DNA from: Verrucomicrobiota bacterium
GTDB taxonomy: Bacteria > Verrucomicrobiota > Verrucomicrobiia > Limisphaerales > UBA8199
Reading direction: 5' to 3'
DNA: 7,095 nucleotides
Assembly (NCBI GenBank): GCA_026397855.1
Contig: JAPLUA010000153.1
Location: 1 to 7,095, forward strand
Shown piece after piece: positions 5,301 to 7,095 of the stretch; position 1 is the first letter of the stretch, and the number at the start of each line of letters is the position of its first letter. The notes beneath the pieces were generated by a model, which saw only the letters and a program-made list of their open reading frames with translations, searched no databases and was not told the origin of the DNA. Both the position numbers and the translations under genes were made by a program.

Positions 5301-6585
5301 GGCAGACGGAACGGTTCGAGCCTGGGGGGCCGGCATGATCAACTCAGGCGTCGTCCCGCAACTGGGGCAGGCAATGGTTCCAGGAACATTGAGCGACGTC
5401 TCGGCGCTGGCGGCAGGATACTATCACAGCCTCGCGCTGCAATCGGACGGCACGGTGACCGCCTGGGGCGCCGGCACAGCGAACACGGGGGTTAGCCCGA
5501 ACTATGGCCAGGCAATGGTCCCGGCCGCCGCGAGCAATACCATCGCCCTGGCGGCAGGGAGCTATCACAGCCTCGCCCTGCGGGCGGACGGCACCCTCAT
5601 GGCTTGGGGAGCCGGAACCAACAACACCGGGGTGTCGCCTCATTACGGGCAGGCGATAATTCCACCGGGCCTGAGCGACGTGGCGGCCGTGGCGGCAGGC
5701 GGTTACCACAGCCTGGCCCTGCGGGCAGACGGCACGGTGGCAGGATGGGGTGCCGGGTCGGTCAACACCGGGGTGACCCCCAACTACGGACAGGCGATGG
5801 TGCCCGAAGCGCTGAGCAACGTCGTCATGATTGCGGCCGGGGGCTACCACAGCCTCGCGCTGCTCGCGGACGGCACGCTCGCGGCGTGGGGCGACAACAC
5901 CTATGGCCAGACCAATGTGCCAACCGGCTTAACCAACGTGGCAAGCATCGCCGCCGGCCGCTACTTCAGCCTGGCGCTGAAGTCTGACGGAACCGTCGTG
6001 GGCTGGGGAAACGACACCTACGGCCAGGCCGACACACCCAACAGCCTGGCAAATGTGGTGGGAGTTGCCGGTGGCGGTTTTCACGACCTGGCGTTGGAGA
6101 ATGGAGGGCAGCCTTATGTCACCGTGCAACCGTTCAGCCGGACAGTGGATGCCGGTGCCGATGTGAGGTTTGCCGCGCTGGCAGCAGGAATCCAGCCATT
6201 GACCTATCAGTGGCGTTGCAACGGCGCCGACATACCAGGCGCAACCAATGCCTGTCTTGATCTGGCCAACGTGCAGGCTGACAGGGTCGGCAGTTACTGG
6301 GTCGTGGTCAATAACCGCCTCGGCACCGCCAGCAGCGCATCCGCAGTCCTTGCCATCAAGGGCGTCGTCACAACGCCCTATATTGATTCCCTGAAATGCC
6401 TCCCGAACGGCACCTTCCGGCTGCAGGTCAGCGGCGGGCCGGGCATGTTTGAGATTGAAGCTGCACCGCAGCTTTCCGGCTGGACCCGGCTGAGCACTGT
6501 CACGGCAGCCGGCCCTGTCTTCCAATACACTGACCCGAATACGAACCAGGCCAGCCGGTTTTACAGGGTCAGGTTGGTCCCGTAG
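2353..6585 (+). CDS. Secreted multidomain lysyl-endopeptidase-like serine protease with Ig and RCC1 propeller domains
   Basis: A 1,410-residue exoprotein. Start: TTG 2353 is the only usual start codon after the in-frame stop at 2302-2304 that keeps a whole signal peptide (about 1-39: basic n-region, LVLALLPAAFLLA core, cleavage near AHAAA). No Shine-Dalgarno sequence is seen.
Domains: propeptide about 40-208, likely self-cut at K208. Chymotrypsin-fold protease 209-455, clearly like Achromobacter protease I (Lys-C), with triad H264 (TANHC), D311 (DVDFAL) and S392 (PGSSGSG). The three family disulfides are kept: C213-C415, C219-C286 and C243-C265. S1 Asp is D422, so Lys specificity is inferred. 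Then a beta-sandwich linker (470-577), a jelly-roll domain (582-757), Ig-like domains (766-855 and 858-945), an RCC1 propeller (948-1250), a third Ig-like domain (1253-1336), and a C-terminal module (1340-1410) of the verrucomicrobial kind.
The protein probably digests extracellular protein, with the Ig and RCC1 parts serving binding or anchoring. The exact cleavage preference is unproven. Confidence 0.93.
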   Translation: MRTPSEHPPVRPATRRWLPARLVLALLPAAFLLAAHAAAPPLSLQKAMLPITDAAQVVLPATDVAAELAADAKDGNVTPLRFAVPRPVALTPANCGTWEQVTDGRLWRLRVVSTNATDLNFGFAEFRLPEGATLHVISGAGDYYQGPYTTADSQADGQLWTAVVPGEAAVLELFVPAGAQEEPQVLLMQVGTGYRDFCRPWKGTSAPKAEGTCNNDVICPVGVPWTNEIRSVAVYTKNGAWTCTGTLIMDVPGDFRPFFLTANHCGLSAANASSVVVYWNYQSATCGTHGPGSLAQNQSGATFRAAKYDVDFALIELARNPDPTFRVFYSGWDRSGTAPNGCVGIHHPDCDVKAISFASGTLPTVDSCIGTGGIGTHWQVTWYSGVTEPGSSGSGIWDPASHRLVGTLSGGDSSCSLPAGPDCYGKFSLAWASGTTAADRLQNWLDPLNTGATFATGANPAMAPVIVPAASSLIAEACSPTNGAVDPGEAVTLSFSLQNTGTAPTTNLVATLLATKGIVSPSGPQSYGALPVGGAVVARSFSFTAAGTCGGTLLATLQLQDGTNNLGTAAFSLMLGRPVAALVENFDGVTAPALPSGWSSSPAGVWVTTTAQRDTLPNSISAPDAGTITDYQLTSPLIPINSAISQLTFRNYYNTESSFDGGVLEVSINGAAFTDILTAGGSFTSGGYNGTISIKYSNPLAGRSAWTGNSGGFVTTMASLPASAAGGNVQLRWRLGTDSSVAGTGWYVDTVSVNGSTICCTDGPPSGLYITSQPQNQTLTSGSNAVFNVTAAGTLPISYQWRKEGVPLADVGRISGARTFTLTLTNAEPGDMGNYSVMVSNITGQLLSSNATLLGPYPPVILKQPASQRVVANSSAALTARVAGIGPLTFQWRREGTNLADGGKLSGATSTNLAISNLQIGECGHYSLAVSNAYGGTISSNALIGLSPLAAWGRDDYAQATIPGGLSNVIAAAGGLYHSLALQADGTVRAWGAGMINSGVVPQLGQAMVPGTLSDVSALAAGYYHSLALQSDGTVTAWGAGTANTGVSPNYGQAMVPAAASNTIALAAGSYHSLALRADGTLMAWGAGTNNTGVSPHYGQAIIPPGLSDVAAVAAGGYHSLALRADGTVAGWGAGSVNTGVTPNYGQAMVPEALSNVVMIAAGGYHSLALLADGTLAAWGDNTYGQTNVPTGLTNVASIAAGRYFSLALKSDGTVVGWGNDTYGQADTPNSLANVVGVAGGGFHDLALENGGQPYVTVQPFSRTVDAGADVRFAALAAGIQPLTYQWRCNGADIPGATNACLDLANVQADRVGSYWVVVNNRLGTASSASAVLAIKGVVTTPYIDSLKCLPNGTFRLQVSGGPGMFEIEAAPQLSGWTRLSTVTAAGPVFQYTDPNTNQASRFYRVRLVP
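5194..6102 (+). repeat. Seven RCC1 propeller repeats, including four tandem 141-bp units
   Basis: Within the protease gene, blades begin at Trp 952, 991, 1038, 1085, 1132, 1179 and 1218. Spacings are 39, 47, 47, 47, 47 and 39 residues, with the last blade ending near 1250. The shared pattern is WG...YGQ..VP..LSNV..IAAG.YHSLAL.ADGTV.A. The four 47-residue blades (5323-5463, 5464-5604, 5605-5745, 5746-5886) carry an extra segment NTGV.P.YGQ, while the 39-residue blades have the plain bacterial RCC1 form. Seven blades would close one complete propeller. The tandem units differ at many silent positions, so the duplication is not recent. Confidence 0.9.
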
Positions 6586-6608
6586 CTCACAGGCGCCGCC
6601 CGAGGCAT

Positions 6609-6636
6609 GGGACGATCCCGGAGCCCGAAAGGGCTC
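6609..6636 (+). terminator. Weak terminator candidate after the protease gene
   Basis: GAGCCC (6621-6626) pairs with GGGCTC (6631-6636) around a GAAA tetraloop, a very stable 6-bp hairpin. A smaller one, GGGA/TCCC (6609-6612 and 6616-6619), lies just before it. The stem begins 35 bases after the protease stop codon. No T-tract follows (GCATTAAAGC), so it would be a weak or factor-assisted terminator, or an mRNA 3'-end stabiliser. Confidence 0.35.
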
Positions 6637-6647
6637 GCATTAAAGCT

Positions 6648-6679
6648 GTTGTCTGCACAACGGGAGTTGTATAAGTTGC
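6648..6679 (+). promoter_or_regulatory. Phased GTTGT half-sites over a candidate promoter for the MFS gene
   Basis: GTTGT (6648-6652), ACAAC (6657-6661, inverted), GTTGT (6666-6670) and GTTGC (6675-6679) are each separated by exactly 4 bases, a 9-base period. The array overlaps a possible promoter: TTGTCT (6649-6654) and TATAAG (6670-6675), 15 bases apart and about 55 bases before the MFS start codon. The middle ACAAC can pair with either neighbouring GTTGT, so the signal could be a DNA operator or a small alternative RNA fold. Confidence 0.35.
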
Positions 6680-6728
6680 AGTCGCGAATGGTTCAGCACC
6701 AGATCATCAACCAAGACCGCCTGCCCCA

Positions 6729-7095
6729 ATGAACGAACACTCACAATCCTCAACACGCGGCTGGACCGTGGTCCTCGCGGCACTCGGCGTCAATTTAATC
6801 ATCGGCTCGCTTTACGCCTGGAGTGTCATGGGCAAAGCCCTGGCCGGCCAGTGGCATTGGACCAAAACCCAGGCCATGCTTCCCTTTGCCACCTGCACGG
6901 CAGCCTTTGCCGTCACCATGATCTTCGCAGGCCGGTGGCAGGACAGGATCGGCCCGCGCTACGTGGCCACGCTGGGGGGCATCATTTTCGGGCTGGGGAT
7001 GGTGCTGTCTTCATTCGTCCACACGTGGCTGCCGATGGTCGTCACCTTCGGGTTGGTGGGAGGCATCGGCATCGGACTGGGCTACTCCGCGACCA
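6729..7095 (+). CDS. MFS transporter, oxalate/formate antiporter (OFA) type, N-terminal part (runs off the right edge)
   Basis: ATG 6729 opens a frame that stays open to the window end, giving 122 residues of a major-facilitator protein normally of about 400-550. Hydrophobic helices are visible at about 12-34, 48-68, 78-96 and 101-121. The opening GWTVVLAALGVNLIIGSLYAWSV is characteristic of the OFA branch, whose best-known member is OxlT. The MFS loop 2-3 motif appears as AGRWQDRIGPR (67-77), followed by a glycine-rich helix 4 (LVGGIGIGLGYSA). These proteins move small organic anions such as oxalate, formate or other monocarboxylates across the inner membrane, but substrate cannot be assigned from this part. 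No Shine-Dalgarno sequence precedes the ATG (CCTGCCCCA). The gene follows the protease by 143 bases and probably has its own promoter. Confidence 0.88.
   Translation, partial: MNEHSQSSTRGWTVVLAALGVNLIIGSLYAWSVMGKALAGQWHWTKTQAMLPFATCTAAFAVTMIFAGRWQDRIGPRYVATLGGIIFGLGMVLSSFVHTWLPMVVTFGLVGGIGIGLGYSAT

Noticed and set aside
5323..5886. Tandem repeat considered as a CRISPR-like or satellite array
   Set aside because: The 141-bp period is an exact multiple of three, in frame, and conserved at protein rather than DNA level. It is the RCC1 blade repeat.

Overview
The window (7,095 bases, GC-rich) most likely comes from a member of the Verrucomicrobiota, probably of the Pedosphaera/Limisphaera type. 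This is an inference from protein style. The giant secreted protein has Ig-like modules with the 'YQWRKEG...SGA...L.L.N....D.G.YSV.VSN..G' pattern and a C-terminal module ending 'W..L......F.Y.DP......RFYRV', both common in that phylum. Shine-Dalgarno sequences are mostly weak, and the left intergenic region carries CCCTCACCC/CCCTCTCCCC palindromes typical of many GC-rich environmental genomes. No rRNA, tRNA, CRISPR array, transposase or integrase is visible.

Layout. Positions 1-61 may hold the last 19 codons of an unidentified plus-strand gene. Positions 62-515 hold no secure gene: the first half is a cluster of nested GC-rich palindromes and the second half a doubtful 42-codon ORF. A well-formed 57-codon gene for a one-helix membrane protein follows (516-689, +). 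It converges on a complete AzgA/PbuG-type purine permease gene (709-2133, -).

The divergent region 2134-2352 separates the permease from the main gene. It contains a TTGACA box with AT-rich -10 candidates, a 7-bp hairpin, a perfect 16-bp GC palindrome and a 35-codon leader ORF whose stop overlaps the main gene's TTG start (TTGA). The main gene (2353-6585, +) encodes a 1,410-residue secreted protein. In order it has a signal peptide, a propeptide, a lysyl-endopeptidase-like (Achromobacter protease I/Lys-C) serine protease with an intact triad, a beta-sandwich linker domain, a jelly-roll domain, two Ig-like domains, a seven-blade RCC1 propeller, a third Ig-like domain and a C-terminal module. 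The intergenic region 6586-6728 holds a GAAA-tetraloop hairpin and four GTTGT-type half-sites at an exact 9-base period over a possible promoter. The window ends inside an MFS transporter gene of the oxalate/formate antiporter (OFA) type (6729-7095, +).

There is no clear operon. The genes fit a nutrient-scavenging lifestyle: extracellular proteolysis, purine uptake, and uptake or exchange of a small organic anion. I do not see a new multi-gene system. The most unusual items are the architecture of the protease-propeller protein, its possible leader-peptide control, the phased sites before the MFS gene and the small membrane protein.
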